Of a DNA stretch of 17,997 nt, positions 6,823 through 12,745 are shown in pieces; positions within the stretch are counted from its first letter, which is position 1; the number at the start of each line of letters is the position of its first letter. The translations under genes were made by a program, and so were the position numbers. Origin of the DNA: Candidatus Woesearchaeota archaeon (lineage in GTDB: Archaea; Nanobdellota; Nanobdellia; Woesearchaeales; UBA11576); NCBI GenBank assembly GCA_019322385.1, contig JAHWIS010000162.1, positions 1-17,997 of the forward strand, given 5' to 3'. The notes below the pieces were generated by a model. It worked only from the letters and a program-made list of their open reading frames with translations, did not search any database and had not been told where the DNA came from.

Positions 6823-7455
6823 TCAGGGCACTCTTCTGAGCTGTTTTATGAGATAGCTTTCCTTGTCTTCTGGCTCTTCATCTTTCTTCTCTACTTTCTT
6901 GTATCTCTGCTCTTCTTCGCTTGGCAGCTCTTTCTTCTCTTCTTCCTCTTCTTTCCCTTCCTGCGGAGCCTTCTCCTCTTCGGATTCTATCTTCTCAGGC
7001 TTTTTCTTGTCAAGGTCAATCACTTCCTTCTCTTTCTTCTCCACCCCTATCATATCGCATTTGTCCTTGATCCTTGCCTGCACTTCATCCATCTCTGGAT
7101 CAGGCAGCTTCTTGGGCTTCCAGAGGAAATTCAGCTCATCCCCTGATTTGCGTGCCAACACGTCTATATGGAAATGCCCTCCTTCCTGTATTGTGCTGCC
7201 TGTATTGAATATGATATTTGTGCCATGGGCCTCCAGGTTCTCGAAAAGGGCAGTCGCTCCGAAGCTTGCTGCGTAGAAAAGGTGCTGCAGTTCCTTGTCA
7301 TCGATATCCTGTATCTTGGTGTGGTGCTTCTTTGACACCACCATGATATGCCCTTTTGTGGTAGGCTTTTCAGGCACTATAGCGACGAGAGAATCATCTT
7401 CATAGAGCAGGTTCTTCTTGTTTTCTACCAGTCCGCAGTATTTACACTCTGTCAT
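6823..7455 (-). CDS. HIT-family protein with acidic/basic charged tail (third HIT histidine replaced)
   Basis: HIT proteins are nucleotide-binding hydrolases or transferases acting on AMP conjugates and dinucleoside polyphosphates. Here residues 1-110 form a HIT domain: zinc-type CKYC (4-7), LLYEDDSLVAIVPEKP, TKGHIMVVSKKHH, and the active-site region GGHFHIDVLAR. The triad reads His94-x-His96-x-Asp98 instead of HxHxH, so the nucleophile position is kept but the third histidine is Asp. Residues 135-210 are a low-complexity tail of Glu and Lys. It starts 1 nt after the stop of the upstream HIT gene, so the two are translationally coupled. Its stop abuts the leuS stop on the other strand. Substrate unknown. 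Confidence 0.85.
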   Translation of the reverse strand: MTECKYCGLVENKKNLLYEDDSLVAIVPEKPTTKGHIMVVSKKHHTKIQDIDDKELQHLFYAASFGATALFENLEAHGTNIIFNTGSTIQEGGHFHIDVLARKSGDELNFLWKPKKLPDPEMDEVQARIKDKCDMIGVEKKEKEVIDLDKKKPEKIESEEEKAPQEGKEEEEEKKELPSEEEQRYKKVEKKDEEPEDKESYLIKQLRRVP

Positions 7456-7456
7456 C

Positions 7457-8239
7457 TCAGCCCCCCTTCAGCGCATCATCCAGGCTCAGCTTGCCTGGCG
7501 TCTTTGGCTTTGCCTGTCTCTTGACCTCTTCGATGATCTCGTCAATATCAACATCCTTGAACAGCTGGCTCAGCTGCGGGTGCTGCGGCACTATCTGCTT
7601 GAACTGCTCTGGCTTCTCCAATATCAGCTGCTTTACCTGTGGGTTCGAGTTTATGATCTGCAGAAGCTGCTCCTTACCAACCTTTTGAGGAAGTCCTACT
7701 CCTGCAGGGCTGACAGGGCCTGCCGGGCCAGAAGCCTTCTGCTCTGTGAATCCTAGCGCAGGAAGGTTTCTCTGCAGCATTGCATTGAGTACAGGACCTA
7801 TCTTTTCAGCAACCTCTTTGACCTCTGATTCAGGCGCTTCCTTCTCGCCTACATCAAGCATCTCCAGCCCATCCCCGTTCTCCCTGGGTATGATGTGTGC
7901 CATGAAATGGGCGCTCTGCTGTCCTGCTGCAGCTCCGTTAGCGATGAACACTGTGGTCTCCTTGCACAGCAGTGCCTCTTTCACGCACCCATCCACATCC
8001 TTGATCTTATCCACCAGCTGCTTGAATGTCTCTGGAGGTATCAATGGCATTATAGGATAATGCTCTTTTGGCATGATCAGCACATGCCCTTTAGAAGCAG
8101 GGTTTATGTCCATGATACCGACGACAAGGTCGTCCTCATAGACCTTTTTAGAAGGTATCTTTCCAGCTATGATCTGGCAGAATATGCACTGTGCTTTCTG
8201 CTGCTCTAGTGCCTGTTGCTGCTCTGGTGTCAGTTCCAT
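7457..8239 (-). CDS. HIT-family protein with middle (nucleophile) histidine replaced by Met, plus C-terminal helical repeats
   Basis: Residues 15-145 are a HIT domain: CIFCQIIAGKIPSKKVYEDD, then NPASKGHVLIMPKEHYP and the active-site region SAHFMAHIIPRENGD. The triad is His111-x-Met113-x-His115; in the family the middle histidine forms the covalent nucleotidyl intermediate, so classical hydrolase activity is unlikely unless another residue substitutes. After a Pro/Gly linker (about 168-185), residues 188-240 carry NPQVKQLILEKPEQFKQIV and a similar HPQLSQLF unit, resembling STI1/ubiquilin-type Asn-Pro helical repeats; this is a weak resemblance. ATG 8239 lies about 25 bp from a TATA box on this strand, so the mRNA should be leaderless. 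It forms a two-gene unit with the next HIT gene, which begins after 1 nt. Confidence 0.85.
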   Translation of the reverse strand: MELTPEQQQALEQQKAQCIFCQIIAGKIPSKKVYEDDLVVGIMDINPASKGHVLIMPKEHYPIMPLIPPETFKQLVDKIKDVDGCVKEALLCKETTVFIANGAAAGQQSAHFMAHIIPRENGDGLEMLDVGEKEAPESEVKEVAEKIGPVLNAMLQRNLPALGFTEQKASGPAGPVSPAGVGLPQKVGKEQLLQIINSNPQVKQLILEKPEQFKQIVPQHPQLSQLFKDVDIDEIIEEVKRQAKPKTPGKLSLDDALKGG

Positions 8240-8259
8240 TATGGAAAAAGAAGAATCTG

Positions 8260-8267
8260 TTTATAAA
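8260..8267 (-). promoter_or_regulatory. TATA box of the HIT pair
   Basis: TTTATAAA lies in the 35-bp gap between the RelA/SpoT-like gene and the first HIT gene, centred about 25 bp from ATG 8239. It indicates that the HIT pair can be transcribed separately from the gene upstream. Confidence 0.55.
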
Positions 8268-8274
8268 AAGATTT

Positions 8275-9153
8275 CTAGTTCAGCCTTGGCACCAATATCT
8301 TATATGGCTGTATCTTGTTCGGCACGTGTGCTACAAGCCAGCCGTCAACCCTCTGAGGATTGCACTCTTGCGGGACCTCTACTGAATTTCCTACTATAAC
8401 CAGCTGCCCGTCGAGATGGTGATTGCTTGACAGTTTCTCAGCGCCATAAACAGTCTTGTGGCCCTGTTTTGGGTCTTTCCTGCTCTTTCGATGGCTTTCA
8501 AGGTCAGTGACCTGTATCTCTATTTCAAGACCTCTCATCTCAGGATTGCCGTTCTCGTATATGAGGTTCAGGTGGTCTGACATATATCCATTGGATTTCC
8601 TGTGCTGTTCGAACTTCTCAAGCTTAAGGAACGGCAGGCCGAGTATCTGCCTTGTGACTATAGGAACATAATCTCTGTTTCTGACCACGACTTCTGCGCC
8701 GCCCACGTCTCCGACCATGAGCTTGTGTTTATCATTACGCTCAGAGGTCCTTCCATACTCTTGCGCCTTCCTTGGGACCTTTTCTGCTAGGCTGTCAGGG
8801 TGCTTCAACCTTGCTTTGACCTTTGCCACAGGGGAATGTTTGTCAAGATTGTGATACATCTCCACACTTCCGTCATGCACAACATAGTGCGGCATGTGAT
8901 GGTCCTGGTAGCTGACAATATGGTTTGGGCAGAGCTCTGGCAGGATCTTTGCCAGTATCTCGTCGAGATAATCATGGTTCCTCTCTACAAGGACCACTTG
9001 CTTTCCAGGCTTCAAGAAGTTCAATCTGCGGTTTGCCTTCTCAATAGAGTCCATCAACTGCCCAGTCCTAAGACCGTTCATATTGCTTACCAGTTCCACT
9101 TGCCTAGGGGTAGCTAACCTTGTCTCTAAGCTTCGGGGGATCTCTTCATTCAT
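8275..9153 (-). CDS. Divergent RelA/SpoT-like nucleotidyltransferase (putative alarmone synthetase)
   Basis: RelA/SpoT synthetase domains transfer pyrophosphate from ATP to GDP or GTP to make (p)ppGpp, or in toxic relatives to other nucleotides or tRNA. In this 292-residue protein the family motifs occur in the right order: RLKHPDSLAEK (115-125, like the ATP-binding RxKxxxS), VGDVGGAEVVV (147-157, with the metal-binding Asp at 149), NGYMSDHLNL (188-197, like GYxSxH) and LEIEIQV (209-215, with the catalytic-type Glu at 212 as in EIQ). There is no HD hydrolase, TGS or ACT domain, so it would be a small, single-function enzyme. Residues 1-110 are unassigned. ATG 9153 is chosen because AGGTG (9163-9167) lies 9 nt upstream; GTG 9165 overlaps that site. 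A promoter about 280 bp upstream gives a long leader. Assignment rests on motifs seen by eye. Confidence 0.62.
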   Translation of the reverse strand: MNEEIPRSLETRLATPRQVELVSNMNGLRTGQLMDSIEKANRRLNFLKPGKQVVLVERNHDYLDEILAKILPELCPNHIVSYQDHHMPHYVVHDGSVEMYHNLDKHSPVAKVKARLKHPDSLAEKVPRKAQEYGRTSERNDKHKLMVGDVGGAEVVVRNRDYVPIVTRQILGLPFLKLEKFEQHRKSNGYMSDHLNLIYENGNPEMRGLEIEIQVTDLESHRKSRKDPKQGHKTVYGAEKLSSNHHLDGQLVIVGNSVEVPQECNPQRVDGWLVAHVPNKIQPYKILVPRLN

Positions 9154-9228
9154 TTCTCTCAACACCTGGATTCGTTGTTTTCGTCGTATTTCGCGTTTTT
9201 TACGTGGTTTGGACTACTCTCTGGACAA

Positions 9229-9267
9229 GGACTTTGTTACAGAATTGATGTGCGCGCAACAAAGTCC
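9229..9267 (-). promoter_or_regulatory. Strong inverted repeat in the leader of the RelA/SpoT-like gene
   Basis: GGACTTTGTT (9229-9238) and AACAAAGTCC (9258-9267) are perfect 10-bp arms separated by 19 nt. GGACAAGG just left of the repeat can alternatively pair with CCTTGTT at 9278-9284, so two mutually exclusive folds are possible. It lies in the transcribed leader, about 75-115 nt before ATG 9153, and has no T-run after it, so it is not an obvious terminator. An attenuator-like, protein-binding or operator role is possible. Confidence 0.5.
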
Positions 9268-9291
9268 CCATCCGTTTTGGAGCGGACCTTG

Positions 9292-9399
9292 TTAACGCTT
9301 GATTGTATTGTATGTAAAGACGCCAGTGAAGACATCTCTGACTAGCGGAACGTATATGTTGCTGTGCATTCGAAGTCCATTCATTCCACTGTCTGGCAT
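9292..9399 (-). CDS. Possible 35-codon upstream ORF before the RelA/SpoT-like gene
   Basis: An ATG at 9399-9397 opens a frame of 35 codons ending in TAA (9294-9292). The peptide starts MPDSGMNGLRMHSN and ends TYNTIKR. The ATG is about 32 bp from the TATA box at 9428-9435, so it would be nearly leaderless and the first thing translated from this message. It ends about 25 nt before the 10-bp inverted repeat, the arrangement expected of a leader peptide. No homologue is recognised and such a short ORF can occur by chance. Confidence 0.3.
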   Translation of the reverse strand: MPDSGMNGLRMHSNIYVPLVRDVFTGVFTYNTIKR

Positions 9400-9427
9400 A
9401 GTAACTAATATCTGTGGTATAACTATT

Positions 9428-9435
9428 ATTTAAAT
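9428..9435 (-). promoter_or_regulatory. Promoter of the RelA/SpoT-like gene
   Basis: Read on the minus strand, AAAAAGCGAAAGATTTAAAT combines a purine-rich BRE-like GCGAAAG with the TATA element ATTTAAAT. Transcription would start near 9404, giving a leader of about 250 nt. The element is nearly identical to the one before the presenilin gene at 11071-11078. Confidence 0.6.
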
Positions 9436-9483
9436 CTTTCGCTTTTTTACTGTATTTTTTATAATTTATATAACGCCATTTAT

Positions 9484-9505
9484 AAAAAAACCGTAATCTT
9501 CACGG
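9484..9505 (-). terminator. Hairpin plus T-run terminator after SRP RNA
   Basis: On the minus strand CCGT (9505-9502) and ACGG (9494-9491) form a short stem followed by seven T (9490-9484). It lies about 32 nt downstream of the SRP RNA 3' end and would separate that transcript from the RelA/SpoT-like gene. Confidence 0.55.
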
Positions 9506-9536
9506 ATAAGTCAGAACTTTTTATTAGAAAATAAAG

Positions 9537-9810
9537 TAGGCAGGCGCACCTGAGATGGACTTACCCAAAACCTGCTGGTTAACCTTGACTTTTTCTCAAC
9601 CCCGCTACCCTTAGAGCACCAACCGAACTGGTTAGGGCTGCTCTGTTCCCAGCCTGACCCGGTTCCCAATAGGATCAGTCCCTAAGGACAGGATATCATT
9701 GTCCAAGCCAAGACCAACAAGCCCTGGACAAGCCTCTCCCAGGCTTCAGCTCCATCATAAGCCGATCTATGGTAACAGGAGACGGCTAACCTCCCAGCCT
9801 AGCCTGCCCG
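9537..9810 (-). ncRNA. ffs: Signal recognition particle RNA (archaeal 7S RNA)
   Basis: This is the RNA scaffold of SRP, which targets membrane and secreted proteins. On the minus strand the 5' end GGGCAGGC (from 9809) pairs with the 3' end GCCTGCC (9545-9539), forming helix 1 typical of archaea. The Alu part contains GGCTAGGCTGGGAGG and GCTGAAGCC. The diagnostic helix 8 is at 9660-9635: GGG, then TCAGG opposite AGCAG as the symmetric loop, CTG/CAG stem and a GGAA tetraloop, closed by CCC; this binds SRP54. A helix with GTCC-TTAG-GGAC lies where helix 6, the SRP19 site, is expected. Length is about 274 nt. A TATA box 25 bp upstream and a terminator downstream delimit it. Ends are accurate to a few bases. 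Confidence 0.93.
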
Positions 9811-9833
9811 AAAGCGTCAAATCAAAGGTCGCT

Positions 9834-9839
9834 TTTAAA
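9834..9839 (-). promoter_or_regulatory. SRP RNA promoter
   Basis: On the minus strand GCAAAGATTTAAAAG includes TTTAAA about 26 bp before the RNA 5' end at 9809-9810, the standard archaeal spacing. Confidence 0.6.
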
Positions 9840-9861
9840 TCTTTGCTCCCTATCAAAAACC

Positions 9862-9869
9862 TTAAATAT
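9862..9869 (+). promoter_or_regulatory. TATA box of the 83-aa winged-helix-like gene
   Basis: TTAAATAT, divergent from the SRP RNA promoter about 25 bp away, predicts a start near 9893 and a short leader with GTGAT (9899-9903) before ATG 9908. Confidence 0.5.
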
Positions 9870-9907
9870 AACAATCAGTTACATATTCGTAAATTTCAGT
9901 GATTCAT

Positions 9908-10159
9908 ATGAAAACCAAAAAAGCCCAGAACCTCCACTCACCTACCCTCAACACAATCCTAATGGTAGAGGCAGTGCTCGAAGACAACGAAGGCAAATAC
10001 CTCGCAATCCCTGAACTCAAGAAGCAGCTGCCAAAGCAGGTCAACCACAACACACTAATGCAGGTCCTTGCCTATCTCGAGGAGAGCAACAAGATATCAG
10101 TCTCCCTCAAGGGCATAACCTGGATGCATAAGCTGAGCAAGAAACTCAGCAGAACTTGA
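9908..10159 (+). CDS. Small winged-helix-like protein, function unknown
   Basis: The 83-residue product is almost entirely an alpha/beta domain: SPTLNTILMVEAVLEDN, then YLAIPELKKQLPKQV, NHNTLMQVLAYLEESNKI and a short beta hairpin ending GITWMHK. The pattern helix, turn, recognition-like helix and wing fits a winged-helix DNA-binding fold, and the protein ends in a basic tail. ATG 9908 is preferred over GTG 9899 because GTGAT at 9899-9903 looks like its ribosome-binding site. It faces away from the SRP RNA and its stop lies 9 bp from the converging presenilin gene. A transcription-regulator role is inferred from the fold only. Confidence 0.75.
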   Translation: MKTKKAQNLHSPTLNTILMVEAVLEDNEGKYLAIPELKKQLPKQVNHNTLMQVLAYLEESNKISVSLKGITWMHKLSKKLSRT

Positions 10160-10168
10160 CTCACTTTC

Positions 10169-11047
10169 TTAGATCAGCAACAAAACCCCATACCCTACAA
10201 AACACGCCGCTGTTATGAATGGCATTGCCGGGTAGAACCTATCCTTCTTTGCAAAGTACAGCAGCAGGAACAGGCCAATTGTCACGACAACAGGCACGAC
10301 CAGCACCTTCAAGAACCCGAATGATTTCATCAGCACTCCAGCGAACAACAGAGGGAACCCTACATCCCCTCCGCCAAGGATTGCGCTCTTTATCATCTCT
10401 TTCTTCATCCCCTTGCCAGGCTTCTTCACTTTCTTCGGAATCTTGTATGGTATCGATAGCCCTGCAAACACCTTTGATTCTGTCTGGAACTTGGCCATCT
10501 TGACCATATGCTTGCTCTTCCACACTGCTATCATGTCATACACTGAGATCAGCAGGAGAAGAAGGACAATCGCAAACAGGTTCATTATAGGCACGAATAT
10601 CGCAGCAAGCCCGCCATAGACAAATATCTCGCTCACATTATGGATGATCACACTCGGCCTGTATATCTTGAGCAGCGCAACAACAACCGCCAGACCCAGT
10701 GCAATAAATGCCTGTATGAATGCAGCGAATGCTATTGTCAGGCAGAGCGATACAGCAAAGAAGAACCACAGCTTCCAGAGCCTGAATCCCCTGAACTTTA
10801 TCAGCAGCAGCACAAGCGCAGTCCCGATAAGCACTGCAGCGAGGATGAACAGGTATGATTGAGACTCCTCTACCTCTGGCCTTTCCAGGTTCAAGGGCAG
10901 CTCACTGTACGTCACATTGATGACTTCACCAGTGGTCTCATTCACGACCTTTTCTGCTACGTACTGGTTGATTATTGAAAGCCCGACAATCTGCGACAGG
11001 AAGAATATACCGACTAAAATGAGAGTGATTGTCAAACTGTGTTTCAT
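10169..11047 (-). CDS. Presenilin/signal-peptide-peptidase homologue (archaeal intramembrane aspartyl protease)
   Basis: The 292-residue protein has about nine hydrophobic segments and the three hallmarks of family A22/GxGD proteases: Tyr170-Asp171 within SVYDMIAVW, the GxGD motif GGGDVGFP with Asp228, and the PAL-like PAMPF at 273-277. Such enzymes cleave membrane proteins inside the bilayer; known archaeal members cut model type II segments, but natural substrates are unknown. A loop rich in Lys (205-220) separates the two catalytic helices. The predicted extracytoplasmic region after the first segment (about 27-62) is short. ATG 11047 is about 27 bp from the centre of a shared TATA element, so the mRNA is probably leaderless and monocistronic. 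Confidence 0.9.
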   Translation of the reverse strand: MKHSLTITLILVGIFFLSQIVGLSIINQYVAEKVVNETTGEVINVTYSELPLNLERPEVEESQSYLFILAAVLIGTALVLLLIKFRGFRLWKLWFFFAVSLCLTIAFAAFIQAFIALGLAVVVALLKIYRPSVIIHNVSEIFVYGGLAAIFVPIMNLFAIVLLLLLISVYDMIAVWKSKHMVKMAKFQTESKVFAGLSIPYKIPKKVKKPGKGMKKEMIKSAILGGGDVGFPLLFAGVLMKSFGFLKVLVVPVVVTIGLFLLLYFAKKDRFYPAMPFITAACFVGYGVLLLI

Positions 11048-11070
11048 GACCTTGAAATTTCCATAAACTT

Positions 11071-11078
11071 ATTTAAAT
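11071..11078. promoter_or_regulatory. Symmetric TATA element shared by divergent genes
   Basis: ATTTAAAT is its own reverse complement. Its centre is about 27 bp from ATG 11047 on the minus strand and about 27 bp from ATG 11101 on the plus strand, the canonical archaeal distance to the start of transcription in both directions. The minus-strand side carries AAAAAGCGAATG as a BRE-like element; the plus-strand side has CATAAACTT, a weaker match, so transcription toward the presenilin gene may be favoured. Confidence 0.6.
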
Positions 11079-11100
11079 CATTCGCTTTTTACCGACTGGA

Positions 11101-11550
11101 ATGAAGATAGCGCATAATGTCAAGCTCAGCGTCTTTGCGCATGAAGAGGATGACGAGAAACAGGTAGAGCAGGCATTCCTCTCGCTTATGCCTTTTGACC
11201 TTGAGCAGGAGAAGCTGAAGCTCAGCCGCACAGCAGCAACAGGCTTCAAGGAGCGCAAGATAACGATCCTTGAGATAATCCTCACAAAGGAGAAGCACAC
11301 ATCCAAACTCCTCACTTTCCTGAAACAGGGACTGTCTGATGACCAGCGCCAGCTTCTTCTCAACCAAGCAGATTCGCGCCTGGACAATGAGCTAAACTTC
11401 TTCATCCGCCTGGACAAGCCAAAGCTGCTCAACAACGAGTTCTGGATAACAGATGAGGGCAACTGCTTCCACATCAGGATAAGTGTTGCAGCATATCCCA
11501 AGAAAAGGGAGGCGGCGTTAGGAGTGATTGAGTCCTGGCTTAAGCAATAA
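11101..11550 (+). CDS. COG1325 family RNA-binding protein (predicted exosome-associated)
   Basis: The 149-residue protein matches the archaeal COG1325 pattern: an N-terminal beta strand (NVKLSVFAHEEDDEKQVEQA), a central ATGFKERKITILEI segment, then the strongly conserved NFFIRLDKPKLLNNEF and the end ISVAAYPKKREAALGVIES. The family is annotated as RNA-binding and was predicted to work with the exosome; direct function is not established. ATG 11101 lies about 27 bp from the shared symmetric TATA element, giving a leaderless message. The TrpRS promoter overlaps its stop codon region. Confidence 0.85.
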   Translation: MKIAHNVKLSVFAHEEDDEKQVEQAFLSLMPFDLEQEKLKLSRTAATGFKERKITILEIILTKEKHTSKLLTFLKQGLSDDQRQLLLNQADSRLDNELNFFIRLDKPKLLNNEFWITDEGNCFHIRISVAAYPKKREAALGVIESWLKQ

Positions 11551-11551
11551 G

Positions 11552-11559
11552 ATTTAAAT
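11552..11559 (+). promoter_or_regulatory. TATA box of trpS
   Basis: ATTTAAAT, in GCAATAAGATTTAAATAG, is centred about 28 bp before ATG 11584, and directly follows the stop codon of the previous gene. It predicts a leaderless trpS mRNA. Confidence 0.6.
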
Positions 11560-11583
11560 AGTCTAAATCAAGATTCTCCCCCT

Positions 11584-12672
11584 ATGGCAAAGATAATCGA
11601 CCCGTACGGTGCAGAGCTTCCAGAAGACTACGCTAAGGTCATCAAGGACTTTGGCCTGGAGGAGTTCAAGGTAGATATATTTCCAAAGCCGAACCGCCTG
11701 ATGCGCCGTGGAGTCGCTTTTGCAGGCCGTGACCTTAAGCTTATCCAGAAATGCATCAAGGAGAAGAAGCCATTCTATGTGCTGTCAGGCATCATGCCAA
11801 CAGGAGATAAGATCCATTTCGGCAACAAGATGGTTGTTGAGAACATCCGCTTTTTCCAGGAGCATGGCGCAAAAGCATACATCCTTATTGCAGACCTTGA
11901 GGCAGCAGCAGCAAGAGGGGTCTCCCTGGAAGAGGGCAAGAAGCGAGCTCTGGAATTCCACATACCTGCCTATATCGCATTAGGTCTTGACCCTAAGAAG
12001 ACAGTGTTCTATTTCCAGTCAGAGAACAAGGATGTTGTCCATCTTGCCTATGAGTTCGCAAAAAAAATAACTCTAAATGAGTTCAAGGCAATCTACGGCA
12101 GCGCAGACCCTGGCAGGATAATGTCTGCAGTAACCCAGGTCGCAGATATCCTATACCCTCAGCTCGAAGAAAGAATGCCTGGAATAATCCCTGTCGGCAT
12201 TGATCAGGACCCTCACATCCGCCTGACAAGAGATATTGTCGACCGCACAAAAGCAAAGAAGTTCTTCCGCCCATCAAGCATCTACCATAAATATACTCCA
12301 AGCCTTGACGGCTCATTGAAGATGTCAAAGTCAAGGCCAGAGTCATGCATAGAATTGCCAGAAGACATCAACAAGGCCAAGAAAAAGATCAAGCGCGCCC
12401 TGACCGGTGGCAGAGAAACCATAGAAATCCAGAAGAAGCTTGGCGGTGAGCCAGAGAAATGCATGGTGTTTGAGATGCACAAGCAGCATTTGATAGATGA
12501 CGATAAAGAGCTCCAAAAGATCTACAAGGACTGCAAAGCAGGAAAGCTGCTCTGCGGCGAGTGCAAGGACATCGCCTGCAACAAGATGGAGAAGTTCATG
12601 AAAGACCTCACTGCAGGCATAGAAAAGGCCAAGAAACAGGTCGGCAAGCTTAATTTCGTGAAATTCAAGTAA
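11584..12672 (+). CDS. trpS: Tryptophanyl-tRNA synthetase (archaeal type)
   Basis: This class I enzyme attaches tryptophan to tRNA-Trp. The 362-residue protein starts with the archaeal N-terminal DPYGAELPEDYAKVIKDFG, then the nucleotide-binding SGIMPTGDKIHFGN, in which the HIGH box reads HFGN (78-81). The TrpRS signature PVGIDQDPHIRLTRDI follows, then SSIYHKYTPSLDG and a perfect KMSKS (246-250), ALTGGRETIE, and the LLCGECKDIAC element. Asn in the fourth HIGH position is also seen in bacterial TrpRS, so activity is expected. Length fits archaeal TrpRS. The gene has its own promoter and is followed by a separately promoted small membrane-protein gene. Confidence 0.94.
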   Translation: MAKIIDPYGAELPEDYAKVIKDFGLEEFKVDIFPKPNRLMRRGVAFAGRDLKLIQKCIKEKKPFYVLSGIMPTGDKIHFGNKMVVENIRFFQEHGAKAYILIADLEAAAARGVSLEEGKKRALEFHIPAYIALGLDPKKTVFYFQSENKDVVHLAYEFAKKITLNEFKAIYGSADPGRIMSAVTQVADILYPQLEERMPGIIPVGIDQDPHIRLTRDIVDRTKAKKFFRPSSIYHKYTPSLDGSLKMSKSRPESCIELPEDINKAKKKIKRALTGGRETIEIQKKLGGEPEKCMVFEMHKQHLIDDDKELQKIYKDCKAGKLLCGECKDIACNKMEKFMKDLTAGIEKAKKQVGKLNFVKFK

Positions 12673-12687
12673 TTCCTTGCGAAAGTT

Positions 12688-12695
12688 ATTTAAAA
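12688..12695 (+). promoter_or_regulatory. TATA box of the small membrane-protein gene
   Basis: ATTTAAAA preceded by GCGAAAGTT gives a predicted start near 12718, about 28 nt before ATG 12746. This gene therefore has a short leader, which holds the Shine-Dalgarno sequence AGAGGTG. Confidence 0.55.
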
Positions 12696-12745
12696 CAAGT
12701 TATCTGATACCTATTCATCATATCAATCAAAAAGAGGTGCGTATA

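Noticed and set aside
6863..7276. Ser/Phe-rich open frame on the plus strand
   Set aside because: It is the antisense shadow of the Glu/Lys-rich tail of the HIT protein and has no promoter or ribosome-binding site.
9699..9902. 67-codon plus-strand frame
   Set aside because: It lies antisense to the SRP RNA and its composition follows the RNA stems rather than a protein pattern.
12677..12745. N-terminal extension of the small membrane protein
   Set aside because: It would start upstream of the TATA box; AGGTG is correctly spaced only for ATG 12746.
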